Below are positions 1 through 6,722 of a DNA stretch of 7,117 nucleotides, one piece after another. Source of the stretch: Betaproteobacteria bacterium (GTDB taxonomy: Bacteria > Desulfobacterota > Desulfovibrionia > Desulfovibrionales > Desulfovibrionaceae); contig WRKB01000255.1 of the NCBI GenBank assembly GCA_009778295.1, forward strand, positions 1 to 7,117. Reading direction: 5' to 3'. Position numbers and translations under genes: made by a program. The stretch's first letter is position 1, and the number at the start of each line of letters is the position of its first letter. The notes beneath the pieces are model-generated. The model saw only the letters and a program-made list of their open reading frames with translations, had not been told where the DNA came from and did not search any database.

Positions 1-329
1 CCGAACTTGGCTTTTCCTTGCTCGCCACCTCCGGCACGGCCAAGCTTCTGGAAGCCGAAGGGCTGGAAGTCGAGCCGGTCTTCAAGGTGTATGAAGGCCG
101 CCCGAACATTGTGGATCTTATTAAAAACAAGGAAATCTCCCTGGTGGTCAACACCGCCTCGGGCAAGCTTACCGCGCATGATTCCAAGGAGATCCGGCGC
201 GGCGCGCTGGCCTGCGGCATTCCCTATTGCACCACCGTGGCTGCGGCAAGGGCCAGCGCAAGGGCCATTCGTTCAGCGCGCGAGGGTGTGCAGGTCGAAA
301 ACTTGCAGGGCTATTATGCAAAAAGCTAG
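1..329 (+). CDS. carB: Carbamoyl-phosphate synthase large subunit, C-terminal end (partial)
   Basis: The reading frame enters the window at base 3 and runs for 108 residues to TAG at 327-329. This is the C-terminal MGS-like regulatory domain of CarB, the large subunit that makes carbamoyl phosphate from bicarbonate, ammonia delivered by CarA, and two ATP. Recognisable blocks are LGFSLLATSGTAKLL, FKVYEGRPNIVDLIKN, VVNTASGK and DSKEIRRGALACGIPYCTT. They line up with the E. coli domain that binds the allosteric effectors UMP/IMP and ornithine. The E. coli stretch NTTSG reads NTASG here, so one side chain of the effector pocket may differ; this is from memory of the family. The synthetase domains lie outside the window. 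carA starts 36 bp downstream with no terminator between, so the two are probably co-transcribed. Confidence 0.96.
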   Translation, partial: ELGFSLLATSGTAKLLEAEGLEVEPVFKVYEGRPNIVDLIKNKEISLVVNTASGKLTAHDSKEIRRGALACGIPYCTTVAAARASARAIRSAREGVQVENLQGYYAKS

Positions 330-365
330 AGCGATTTCACTTTGAATTTATTCCAAAGGATCACC

Positions 366-1499
366 ATGAAAGCGCTACTTGTACTGGAAGACGGTTTTAG
401 CCTGGAAGGCCAAAGCGTAACCGGGCCTTGTGAATCCGGCGGCGAAGTCATCTTCAATACCGCCATGGGCGGCTACCAGGAAATTCTGACCGATCCTTCC
501 TATACCGGGCAGATGGTGTGCATGAGTTACCCGCTGATCGGCAATTACGGCATCACCGCGGAAGATATGGAGTCTTCCGGGCTGCACCTCTCCGCGCTGC
601 TGGTCAAGGAATGTTGCAAAGAACCTTCAAACTGGCGCGCCAGGGAAAGCCTGCCGGACTTCCTCGTCCGCCACGGCATTCCGGTCGTTGAAGGATTGGA
701 TACGCGGGCGCTGACGCGCCATATACGTATCCACGGCGCCATGCGAGGAGTAGTCTCCACAAACGGGCGCGATGTGGCCGCCCTGCGGGCGCACGCCCAA
801 TCTTTGCCCACCATGACCGGGCAGAACCTCGTGAATAAGGTGGCGCCCGCCGGAGCATACCGTTGGGAAGGCAAACCCGTGCCTGTCACCCTGGAAAAGG
901 ACGGCAGCTATGCCTGGCCAGGCAAAGGGCCGCGACTGGTGGTCTATGATCTCGGCATCAAGTGGAACATGCTGCGCCTGCTGTCCAAACAGGGTTTCGA
1001 TATCCTGGCTGTTCCGCCCTCATTCGCACCCGCACAGGTCGAGGCCGCAGGCGGCCAAGCCGTATTTTTCTCCAACGGTCCCGGCGATCCGGCAGTCCTG
1101 ACCGAACTCATCACCTTTGCCGCAACGCTCACAGAGCGCTATCCCGCGGCAGGCATCTGCCTTGGGCACCAGATCCTCGGCAAGGCCCTAGGCGGCGGGA
1201 TTGAAAAACTCAAATTCGGACACCACGGCTGCAATCATCCGGTCAAAGATCTGGCCACCGGGCATGTGGAAATTTCTTCGCAAAACCACGGCTTTTCCGT
1301 GGACATCAGCGTTGCCTCTGCCGCTGGTCTTAAAGCCAGCCACGTCAACCTGAATGACGGCACTCTGGAAGGGTTTTACCATACAAGCAAGCCGATCATG
1401 GCCGTGCAGTACCACCCTGAGGCCGATCCCGGCCCGCACGAAAGCAGATATTTTTTCGGACGCTTCCGCCAAGTGGTGCGGGAATCCACAGGAATATGA
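366..1499 (+). CDS. carA: Carbamoyl-phosphate synthase small (glutaminase) subunit
   Basis: A 377-residue protein, close to the usual CarA length (382 in E. coli). CarA hydrolyses glutamine and channels the ammonia to CarB for pyrimidine and arginine synthesis in the cytoplasm. Residues 1 to about 150 form the CarA-specific N-terminal domain, with [21 protein letters not shown] and [12 protein letters not shown]. Residues from about 190 form the class I glutamine amidotransferase domain, with FFSNGPGDP and the nucleophile elbow AAGICLGHQ. The catalytic triad is present as Cys265, His350 and Glu352 (QYHPEA), and SSQNHGF is also conserved. The start is ATG at 366: AAAGGA ends 5 bases upstream. 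A TTG at 342 would add eight non-family residues and lacks a good ribosome site. The gene is complete with no frame damage and converges on a small minus-strand gene. Confidence 0.98.
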   Translation: MKALLVLEDGFSLEGQSVTGPCESGGEVIFNTAMGGYQEILTDPSYTGQMVCMSYPLIGNYGITAEDMESSGLHLSALLVKECCKEPSNWRARESLPDFLVRHGIPVVEGLDTRALTRHIRIHGAMRGVVSTNGRDVAALRAHAQSLPTMTGQNLVNKVAPAGAYRWEGKPVPVTLEKDGSYAWPGKGPRLVVYDLGIKWNMLRLLSKQGFDILAVPPSFAPAQVEAAGGQAVFFSNGPGDPAVLTELITFAATLTERYPAAGICLGHQILGKALGGGIEKLKFGHHGCNHPVKDLATGHVEISSQNHGFSVDISVASAAGLKASHVNLNDGTLEGFYHTSKPIMAVQYHPEADPGPHESRYFFGRFRQVVRESTGI

Positions 1500-1509
1500 A
1501 AAGTACGCC

Positions 1510-1524
1510 CGTCCGTCACGGACG
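1510..1524. terminator. Short stem-loop between convergent genes (possible weak terminator)
   Basis: CGTCCG-TCA-CGGACG is a perfect 6-bp inverted repeat with a 3-base loop, 10 bases after the carA stop and overlapping the stop codon of the minus-strand gene at 1516. Neither side has a proper U-tract; the minus direction has only a short TTTT about ten bases on. It may help end transcription of convergent genes. The evidence is position plus symmetry only. Confidence 0.3.
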
Positions 1525-1755
1525 TGGAGCCGGCGTGGCAGGAGGACAGCATTCCGCCTCCCACGCTTCCACATAGTAGAGGCTGGTGCCGGGATTTTTC
1601 GCCCAGGCGCTCGTGCAATCATAGCGTATTTCTATAGGCCAGTCGCTTTTTGTGCGCAAAGCATCCTGCAAAGATGCAGCCGCGACGTATTCCACAGGCC
1701 CCCGTTTCAGCTTGGTCTGATAGCCGGAAAGGTATCTGAGTGCATACATATTCAT
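1516..1755 (-). CDS. Small hypothetical protein, 79 aa
   Basis: I do not recognise this protein. From ATG at 1755 it reads MNMYALRYLSGYQTK, then GPVEYVAAASLQDALRTKSDWPIEIRYD, SAWAKNPGTSLYYVEAWEAE, and a Cys/Pro tail ending PPATPAPRP. It has no signal peptide or membrane span. The mixed charged and aromatic composition looks like a small soluble folded domain of about 65 residues rather than chance translation. It fills the carA-to-transporter gap, converges on carA (16 bp between stop codons) and lies 124 bp downstream of the small membrane gene. The ribosome site is poor: AAGGGA lies 14 bases before the ATG, and an alternative ATG at 1782 lacks any. A strong stem-loop at 1791-1819 sits in its leader, so translation may be structurally controlled, or the frame may be chance. 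Confidence 0.5.
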   Translation of the reverse strand: MNMYALRYLSGYQTKLKRGPVEYVAAASLQDALRTKSDWPIEIRYDCTSAWAKNPGTSLYYVEAWEAECCPPATPAPRP

Positions 1756-1759
1756 AGCG

Positions 1760-1825
1760 CGATGCGGATTCCCTTGGAACATGTCACAACGGGGCGCGTG
1801 GCCCTATGCCGCGCGCCCCGCATCG
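1760..1825 (-). promoter_or_regulatory. Structured leader: GC-rich hairpin ahead of the 79-aa gene
   Basis: Plus-strand GGGGCGCGTGGC (1791-1802) pairs with GCCGCGCGCCCC (1808-1819) around the loop CCTAT. This is a 12-bp stem with one T-G pair. An outer repeat, CGATGCGG (1760-1767) and CCGCATCG (1818-1825), can close six further pairs (1760-1765 with 1820-1825) around it. Read on the minus strand, the closed structure ends four bases before the ATG at 1755 and holds the only Shine-Dalgarno-like AAGGGA in its 3' bulge. No U-run follows on the minus strand; on the plus strand a moderately T-rich stretch follows after about 8 bases. It could be a cis-acting RNA element, a transcription end for the transporter unit, or a plus-strand terminator for carA. 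Confidence 0.45.
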
Positions 1826-1868
1826 AGATTATTTCTTTAGAACATTTTCAATGCCAATCCCCCCTCTA

Positions 1869-1885
1869 GCATGACTTGCTCATGC
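1869..1885. repeat. Small inverted repeat at the end of the small membrane gene
   Basis: GCATGA-CTTGC-TCATGC is a perfect 6-bp stem with a 5-base loop. It includes the TGA stop of the 56-residue protein. No U-tract follows on either strand, so it is at most a weak 3'-end structure. Confidence 0.35.
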
Positions 1886-2050
1886 GTGCGCGCCCGGGAA
1901 AAGCCAGCCGCTCACAAAATAAAGAACCACGAGCAATACGACCCCCAAAATCAGAGAATTCCGCACCAGGCTGATCTCTGTTGCGTCCATGGGCTCGTAT
2001 TCCATCTTCTGTATTTCTTCGTGAAATTTCACGTCCTGCATTTCTTTCAT
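1880..2050 (-). CDS. Small single-span membrane protein, 56 aa, downstream of the YeiH-family transporter
   Basis: A 57-codon frame begins at ATG 2050, with AGGAGA six bases upstream, and ends in TGA at 1880-1882. The first 30 residues are polar and charged (MKEMQDVKFHEEIQKM, then EYEPMDATEISLVR). Residues 31 to about 51 form one hydrophobic helix, NSLILGVVLLVVLYFVSGWLF, and the tail is PGAHA. The positive-inside rule is ambiguous, but a cytoplasmic N-terminus is likely. It starts 69 bp after the stop of the transporter gene on the same strand, with no clear terminator between, so it is probably co-expressed and could be a small accessory subunit. I do not recognise a named family. The strong ribosome site and the coherent helix argue that it is real. 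Confidence 0.8.
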   Translation of the reverse strand: MKEMQDVKFHEEIQKMEYEPMDATEISLVRNSLILGVVLLVVLYFVSGWLFPGAHA

Positions 2051-2119
2051 CGTCTTTCTCCTATAGCATGTTACTGTTGAGACGCTCCCGCTCCGTCCGG
2101 CGTTGAAGGAGTAAACGGA

Positions 2120-3559
2120 TTAGCCGACCAGCGGGGGCTTCACGCCGTGGAAGAAGAGCCAGGAAATAAAGAGTCCGATCCAGATAATAAAGCCGAACAG
2201 ACATACGCAGTACACGGCGGCAAGTCTTCCGATGCCTTCAGCCCACAGTTTGCGGAAGTTGGAGACAAGACCGATGGTGAAGAAGGTGAGCACGAAGAAA
2301 ATCGTGCGCAACGAGTTGATAACGCCGTTCATGGCCTTGCCCATGTCCACACCGCCCGGCACCTTCGTGCAGATGAAAAGCAATACCAGGAAGGTCAGCA
2401 GATAACCGAGCACGAAGCGCGGGAAGCGCTCCCACACGTCGCCGAGAGTCATGCGCCTGCCGTCGGCGCTCTTTTCAAACTTGGAGCACCAGATGTACGC
2501 CAGAACAAAGGACCAGACGCCGATAAACACGTCAATGAAGATTTTCACCGTGGTCGTCACCATGACGATCCAGCCTTCTTTGTAATTCAGGCCGTCCATC
2601 GCCAAAGCCTTGGCCCTGATAAACCCGTCGACAATAGCGCCGCTGGCGATGGCGCCGCCGTCCGATTTCACGGCCAAGCCCATCCAACCGCCGGCAACCA
2701 TGGGTTCCTGATACAGGAAATGCTCCGCAACAAAGGGCAGAATAAGCATTTCAACGCAGGTGAACACGACCACGAGCGAAGAAACCATGATGGGCACCAC
2801 GGGGCGGGCTCTGATCGCGCCGCCGGTGGCAATGGCCGCGGATACGCCGCAGATGGAAATGCCGGAAGCAAGAGGAGCGGCCCATTCGCGGCTGAACTTG
2901 AAGTATTTGCGGGCAACGTAATACACAACCGCCCAGTAAATCAGGTAGGCTTCGATAATGGCGCACAAACCGCGGAAAATGACCGCAGAGGCCAGATTCC
3001 AGGCATCGGCGGCTTTGACGCCGAGTTCCGCGCCCATGATGACGATGGCGATCTTCACGAACATTTCCGGCCGGCAGGCTTCTTTCATAGTATCCGCCAG
3101 TCCGGGCATGAAGTTGCCGACAAAAATTCCGGCCAACAGCGCTACAATAAAGCCTGCTTCAGCGGTCAGGCCCAGCCCCCAGGGGATTTTAAATTTTGCG
3201 ATCTCGTGGTGGGGGACTGCAATATAGGCGAAACTGCCAATGGCAAAAAACAGATAGGCGATGAAAAAAATCAGTGTGAAACCCTTGATGAATTCCAGCA
3301 CGTTATCGCCCAGCGCTTTCACGCCCACGCTAAGTACCACGGTCAGAACGACATAGGTAACGATAAGCGACAGGTAACCGTTCATCGGAAAAGCTTTTGA
3401 CGTACTGCTGAATGCTTTGCTCACGTCAATCCAGACATTGGTTTTGACGACCCACCCCAGCACATCCACGCCGATGACATTCAAGAACGCCAGGACAAAG
3501 AGAAATGTCCCGGTCATAAGTGCGACCTTATCCTCTGTCAATTTTGATGTTGCGCTCAC
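2120..3559 (-). CDS. YeiH/UPF0324-family membrane protein (putative sulfate exporter family), long form
   Basis: A 479-residue integral membrane protein of the YeiH family (UPF0324, Pfam Cons_hypoth698), often labelled putative sulfate exporter; the substrate is not proven. Family hallmarks are FVKIAIVIMGAELGVKA (about 167-183), the glycine-rich SGISICGVSAAIATGGAI (232-249), and the re-entrant-like AVKSDGGAIASGAIVDG (296-312). Hydrophobic segments fall near 11-35, 62-82, 91-115, 132-150, 165-182, 190-215, 229-248, 255-278, 328-357, 381-398, 413-434 and 446-470. E. coli YeiH has about 350 residues. The roughly 125 extra N-terminal residues carry three added spans. The start is GTG at 3559: AAAGGAG stands six bases upstream. 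Reading from 3634 would add an unlikely polar extension. The gene heads a probable two-gene unit with the small membrane protein at 1880-2050. Confidence 0.88.
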   Translation of the reverse strand: MSATSKLTEDKVALMTGTFLFVLAFLNVIGVDVLGWVVKTNVWIDVSKAFSSTSKAFPMNGYLSLIVTYVVLTVVLSVGVKALGDNVLEFIKGFTLIFFIAYLFFAIGSFAYIAVPHHEIAKFKIPWGLGLTAEAGFIVALLAGIFVGNFMPGLADTMKEACRPEMFVKIAIVIMGAELGVKAADAWNLASAVIFRGLCAIIEAYLIYWAVVYYVARKYFKFSREWAAPLASGISICGVSAAIATGGAIRARPVVPIMVSSLVVVFTCVEMLILPFVAEHFLYQEPMVAGGWMGLAVKSDGGAIASGAIVDGFIRAKALAMDGLNYKEGWIVMVTTTVKIFIDVFIGVWSFVLAYIWCSKFEKSADGRRMTLGDVWERFPRFVLGYLLTFLVLLFICTKVPGGVDMGKAMNGVINSLRTIFFVLTFFTIGLVSNFRKLWAEGIGRLAAVYCVCLFGFIIWIGLFISWLFFHGVKPPLVG

Positions 3560-3633
3560 TGGCAGCTCCTTTGCGTAAGCATGGTTCGTACATATCAGGT
3601 TTTTCCAGGCGGCAAGATTCCCTCCCCTTTGCA

Positions 3634-3662
3634 TCTCTATCAGCCAACTCGCAGGGAGTAAA
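3634..3662 (-). promoter_or_regulatory. Candidate sigma-70-like promoter for the transporter gene
   Basis: On the minus strand TTTACT (3657-3662) and TAGAGA (3634-3639) are separated by exactly 17 bases and lie about 75-100 bases ahead of the GTG start at 3559. Both hexamers are imperfect matches to TTGACA and TATAAT. The 139 bp between the nrdG stop and this gene show no convincing intrinsic terminator, so read-through from nrdG is also possible. Confidence 0.3.
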
Positions 3663-3698
3663 GATATGTTGTTGGATATTCATCAACACTTCCCCAAA

Positions 3699-4385
3699 TT
3701 ATCGGATTTGACAGAGCAAGCCTTTTTGCCGCGCTGTGCTGCATAAGTTTTCCATTGTATTCCTGTCCAAGGCGTACCCTTGGCCGGAGAAAAAATCCGC
3801 TCGCAAAATATTCTCAAGCCTGACCGCCTGCAAAAAAAGCGGCGCATGCCTGATGTGTTCGATGATATCCATAAAACTGCCTGTATCTATAAAGGGCGCC
3901 ACACACGGAACACGGAATTCATGCGCTATCCGGGACTCCTCCAATAGGGCCATGCTGCGCGGGATATTTTCTCCAAGGCCCTGTGAGCATAGTGCCGCCG
4001 GATACTGTGCCGGGTTTGCCTTCACATCCATGGCCACATAATCTAAAAGCCCCGCCAGGAGCAATCGGCGCAGCGCTTCCGGCCTGCTGCCGTTTGTGTC
4101 CAGCTTGACAGCATAGCCGAGACTCTTGAGGATGGCGCAGAAACTGAATAAACCGTCATGCAGGGTCGGTTCGCCCCCGGTGATGACCACCCCTTCAAGA
4201 AGCTTGCGGCGTTGCGACAAAAAATCAATGACATTGGCGAGTGGAAGCGCTTCCTGCCTGCATAGGACCAAATCGGGATTATGGCAATACGGACAGAAAA
4301 AATTGCATCCTTGCGAGAAGACAACGGCACTGACCTTACCGGGAAAATCCAGCAGCGTTGTCTTTTGTAACCCGCCTATCCTCAT
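3699..4385 (-). CDS. nrdG: Anaerobic ribonucleoside-triphosphate reductase activating protein (radical SAM)
   Basis: A 228-residue radical-SAM activase that uses S-adenosylmethionine and a [4Fe-4S] cluster to place the glycyl radical on NrdD. The cluster motif CxxxCxxC is Cys27, Cys31 and Cys34 (GCNFFCPYCHNPDLV). Further SAM-fold marks are the GGEPTLHDG block at 71-79, KLDTNG at 95-100 and DYVAMDVKA at 116-124. The opening MRIGGLQKTTLLDFPGK is typical of the longer NrdG branch, longer than the E. coli enzyme of about 154 residues. The start is ATG at 4385 with AGGA about 8 bases upstream; the stop is TAA at 3699. It follows nrdD by 103 bp on the same strand, the usual nrdDG order. A role as activase of another glycyl-radical enzyme is unlikely given its partner. 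Confidence 0.96.
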   Translation of the reverse strand: MRIGGLQKTTLLDFPGKVSAVVFSQGCNFFCPYCHNPDLVLCRQEALPLANVIDFLSQRRKLLEGVVITGGEPTLHDGLFSFCAILKSLGYAVKLDTNGSRPEALRRLLLAGLLDYVAMDVKANPAQYPAALCSQGLGENIPRSMALLEESRIAHEFRVPCVAPFIDTGSFMDIIEHIRHAPLFLQAVRLENILRADFFSGQGYALDRNTMENLCSTARQKGLLCQIR

Positions 4386-4432
4386 ACTTTTTCCTGATGC
4401 TCGCCCTGTTCAGCGACGCCGCGCAAGGCAAA

Positions 4433-4476
4433 TTTTATCTGGAATTGGAATAAGGGGTATTTCCAGGCAGATAAAA
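4433..4476. repeat. Imperfect palindrome in the nrdD-nrdG gap
   Basis: TTTTATCTG (4433-4441) is perfectly inverted as CAGATAAAA (4468-4476). Inside lies a second inverted pair, TGGAA (4446-4450) and TTCCA (4461-4465), around ATAAGGGGTA. An alternative 6-bp pairing, CTGGAA (4439-4444) with TTCCAG (4461-4466), excludes the first arrangement. No T-run follows in the direction of transcription, so it does not look like an intrinsic terminator. It could be an mRNA processing or stability element that sets the nrdD:nrdG ratio, or a protein-binding palindrome. Confidence 0.55.
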
Positions 4477-4488
4477 CGCGGAGGCCGG

Positions 4489-6585
4489 TCAGTGTGCTGT
4501 CGGCACCTGATAGGGAGTTCTGTCCGCATATTCGGCCTGTTTGCCGTCATTCCAGCGATTGACCGGCCTCAGATAGCCCACAACTCTGGAGTACACTTCC
4601 GCCGGCGCTCCACAAACCGGGCATTGCGCCTGTTCGCCCTTGAGATAGCCATGTTCGGCACAAATGCTGAAGGTCGGAGTAAGGGTGAAATACGGCAGCT
4701 TATACTGCGTTGTGATGGTTTTTACCAAATTCCGCACAGTTCCGGTGTCCGAGACTTCTTCGCCGAGAAAGCCGTGCAGCACGGTTCCGCCCGTATACCG
4801 TCCCTGAAGTTTGTCCTGCAAGTCCAGCACGTCAAAAATGTCCGTGGAAAAGTCAACGGGCAGATGCGTAGAATTGGTATAATACGGGGCAATGCCGTTT
4901 GCCTTGCCGTTGGCGAACAGGATGCCCGGGTACCGCTTTTTGTCGAGCAGGGCCAACCGGTACGAAGTCCCTTCCGCCGGTGTCGCTTCCAGGTTGAAGA
5001 ACTGTCCGGTTTCCTTCTGAAAAGCTCCCAATTTTTCGCACATGTGCGTGAGTACGCGCAAGGCAAAGGCCTGTCCCTCTGACGTGGCGATATTCCGGTG
5101 CAGCAGGTTCAGGCAGGCCTCGTTCATACCCACAAGGCCGATGGTAGAAAAATGGTTCGACCAATAGGTATTCGTCCGGGCTTTGACATCGCGCAGATAG
5201 AAGGTGGTGTAGGGATACAGCCCCCCCTCGGTGAAGCGTTCCAGTTCTTTGCGTTTGATGTTCAGGCTTTCTTTGGCAAGTTCCATGAGTTTGTCCAGGC
5301 GGCTGAGAAAATCCTGTGCATCCTTCGCCTGATAGCCAAGACGGGGCAGATTGATGGTGACAACGCCTATGGAGCCCGTAAGTGGATTGGCTCCGAACAG
5401 ACCACCACCCCTTTTGCGCAATTCCCGGTTGTCCAGTCGAAGGCGGCAACACATGGAACGGGCGTCATCCGGCGACATATCGGAATTGACGAAATTGGAG
5501 AAATACGGGATGCCATAGCGCCCCGTCATTTTCCAGATCGCTTCGAAACGTTCGCTTGCCCAGTCAAAATCCTTTGTAATGTTATAGGTGGGAATGGGAA
5601 AGGTGAATACCCGGCCCTTATTGTCGCCCTCCATCATGACTTCGGCAAAGGCCTGGTTCAGCATGTCCATTTCCGGCTGGAAATCGCCGTACACCTCTTC
5701 CTGGTCTTTGCCGCCGATAATTACGGGCGTGTGTTTCAGCATTTCGGGCACATGCATATCAAGAGTGATATTGGTAAAGGGGGTTTGAAAACCTACCCGA
5801 GTGGGGATGTTGATATTGAAGACAAACTCCTGCAACGCCTGTTTTACTTCCTTGGCCCCCAACTTGCCGTAGCGGATAAAGGGAGCAAGGTAGGTGTCGA
5901 AACTGGAAACGGCCTGCGCGCCCGCGGCCTCACCCTGTAACGTATAGAAAAAATTGACAAGTTGACCGAGAGCTGTGCGCAGATGCCGAGGCGGCGCGCT
6001 TTCCACGTTGCCCGCTATCCCCTTGAAACCCTGTCGCAGCAAGTCGGCGATATCCCATCCCACGCAGTACACGGAGAGCAGATTCAGATCGTGGATGTGA
6101 AAGTCGCCGTTTGTATGCGCTTCGCGTATGGCAGGGGTATAAATGCGGTTGAGCCAGTATTCGGATGTGATGTCGGACGCGATATAATTGTTCAGACCTT
6201 GCAGGGAAAAGCCCATGTTGCTGTTTTCCCTCACACGCCAATCCATTTTATTCAGGTAGCCCTCCATAAGGTCTACATTGACCTTGGTCTTTATCCGGCG
6301 CATTTGGGCGCGTTGCTCACGGTACAGGATGTAAGCTTTTGCCGTTGCCCTGAACGAAGAATCGAGCAATACCTGTTCCACCACGTCCTGAACGCTTTCT
6401 ACATCCGGCGTATCCGGCAGGTGCACGGCCTTGGCCAGGGAAAGCACCTGCATGGTCAGGCGGCGGGCTTCGCGTTCTTCAAATTCTCCGGTGGCTTTGC
6501 CTGCTTTCAGTATGGCGGCGGTAATCTTTGTGGCGTCAAATTCCGTAACGCTCCCGTCCCGTTTCATAATGGCGGTAAAATACAT
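4489..6585 (-). CDS. nrdD: Anaerobic (class III) ribonucleoside-triphosphate reductase
   Basis: A 698-residue glycyl-radical enzyme reducing ribonucleotides to deoxyribonucleotides without oxygen. Residues 1 to about 95 form an ATP-cone allosteric domain (IMKRDGSVTEFDATKITAAI, and AKAYILYREQRA). Active-site cysteine candidates are Cys174 (SVYCVGWD) and Cys379/Cys380 (ARSMCCRLRLD). The C-terminal metal site is C642-xx-H645 with C655-xx-C658 (SICAEHGYLKG, then CPVCG). The radical glycine is Gly670 in YSRVVGYLRPVNRWND. Length fits the family (E. coli 712), and no Cys follows the radical glycine. The start is ATG at 6585, with GGAG five bases upstream. A GTG two codons earlier would overlap that ribosome site and is rejected. 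NrdG lies downstream. The gene is preceded by a B12 riboswitch and terminator, implying repression by adenosylcobalamin. Confidence 0.97.
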   Translation of the reverse strand: MYFTAIMKRDGSVTEFDATKITAAILKAGKATGEFEEREARRLTMQVLSLAKAVHLPDTPDVESVQDVVEQVLLDSSFRATAKAYILYREQRAQMRRIKTKVNVDLMEGYLNKMDWRVRENSNMGFSLQGLNNYIASDITSEYWLNRIYTPAIREAHTNGDFHIHDLNLLSVYCVGWDIADLLRQGFKGIAGNVESAPPRHLRTALGQLVNFFYTLQGEAAGAQAVSSFDTYLAPFIRYGKLGAKEVKQALQEFVFNINIPTRVGFQTPFTNITLDMHVPEMLKHTPVIIGGKDQEEVYGDFQPEMDMLNQAFAEVMMEGDNKGRVFTFPIPTYNITKDFDWASERFEAIWKMTGRYGIPYFSNFVNSDMSPDDARSMCCRLRLDNRELRKRGGGLFGANPLTGSIGVVTINLPRLGYQAKDAQDFLSRLDKLMELAKESLNIKRKELERFTEGGLYPYTTFYLRDVKARTNTYWSNHFSTIGLVGMNEACLNLLHRNIATSEGQAFALRVLTHMCEKLGAFQKETGQFFNLEATPAEGTSYRLALLDKKRYPGILFANGKANGIAPYYTNSTHLPVDFSTDIFDVLDLQDKLQGRYTGGTVLHGFLGEEVSDTGTVRNLVKTITTQYKLPYFTLTPTFSICAEHGYLKGEQAQCPVCGAPAEVYSRVVGYLRPVNRWNDGKQAEYADRTPYQVPTAH

Positions 6586-6615
6586 GCTCACTCCAAAAAA
6601 TTACGGGGCATTATG

Positions 6616-6656
6616 GAAAAAGAAAATAAGAAACCTCCACCCTGAACGGGCGGAGG
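6616..6656 (-). terminator. Intrinsic terminator in the nrdD leader (riboswitch expression platform)
   Basis: Read on the minus strand, CCTCCGCCC (6656-6648) pairs with GGGTGGAGG (6642-6634) around GTTCA. This 9-bp GC-rich stem includes one G-T pair and is followed directly by TTTCTTATTTTCTTTTT. This is a classical rho-independent terminator, placed before rather than after a gene. It lies between the B12 aptamer and the nrdD ribosome site at 6591-6594, so it should act as an attenuator. A full antiterminator was not found by eye; GAGGA after the aptamer could pair with TCCTC of the 5' arm, but only for five bases. Confidence 0.85.
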
Positions 6657-6722
6657 AAGCGTATTTATCCCCAAAGAACCGCATGGCAAAGGCCCCGTTG
6701 CCAACGGCCAGTCCTCATAGAC

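Noticed and set aside
342..365. TTG at 342 as the carA start
   Set aside because: It has no suitable ribosome site and adds residues not seen in CarA, whereas ATG 366 has AAAGGA at good spacing.
1829..1882. In-frame continuation of 16 codons past the TGA of the 56-residue protein (ASHARGGIGIENVLKK, then TAA), raising selenocysteine or read-through
   Set aside because: The TGA is not next to redox-like residues, the protein already ends naturally after its membrane helix, and no convincing SECIS-type hairpin lies at the right distance.
2147..3400. Long plus-strand open frame of about 417 codons opposite the YeiH-family gene
   Set aside because: It is antisense to a clear membrane protein. 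Its His/Gly/Asn/Asp-rich composition is what the reverse complement of hydrophobic codons gives, and it has no recognisable motif.
3559..3634. Upstream start at 3634 giving a 504-residue transporter
   Set aside because: The added 25 residues are polar and unlike the family start, and the AAAGGAG site fits the GTG at 3559 precisely.
6586..6591. GTG at 6591 as the nrdD start
   Set aside because: It overlaps the GGAG ribosome site, which is ideally spaced for the ATG at 6585.
6586..6722. Possible NrdR box near nrdD
   Set aside because: I saw no pair of sequences resembling the AT-rich palindromic NrdR consensus between the aptamer and the start codon or around the TTGACA element.
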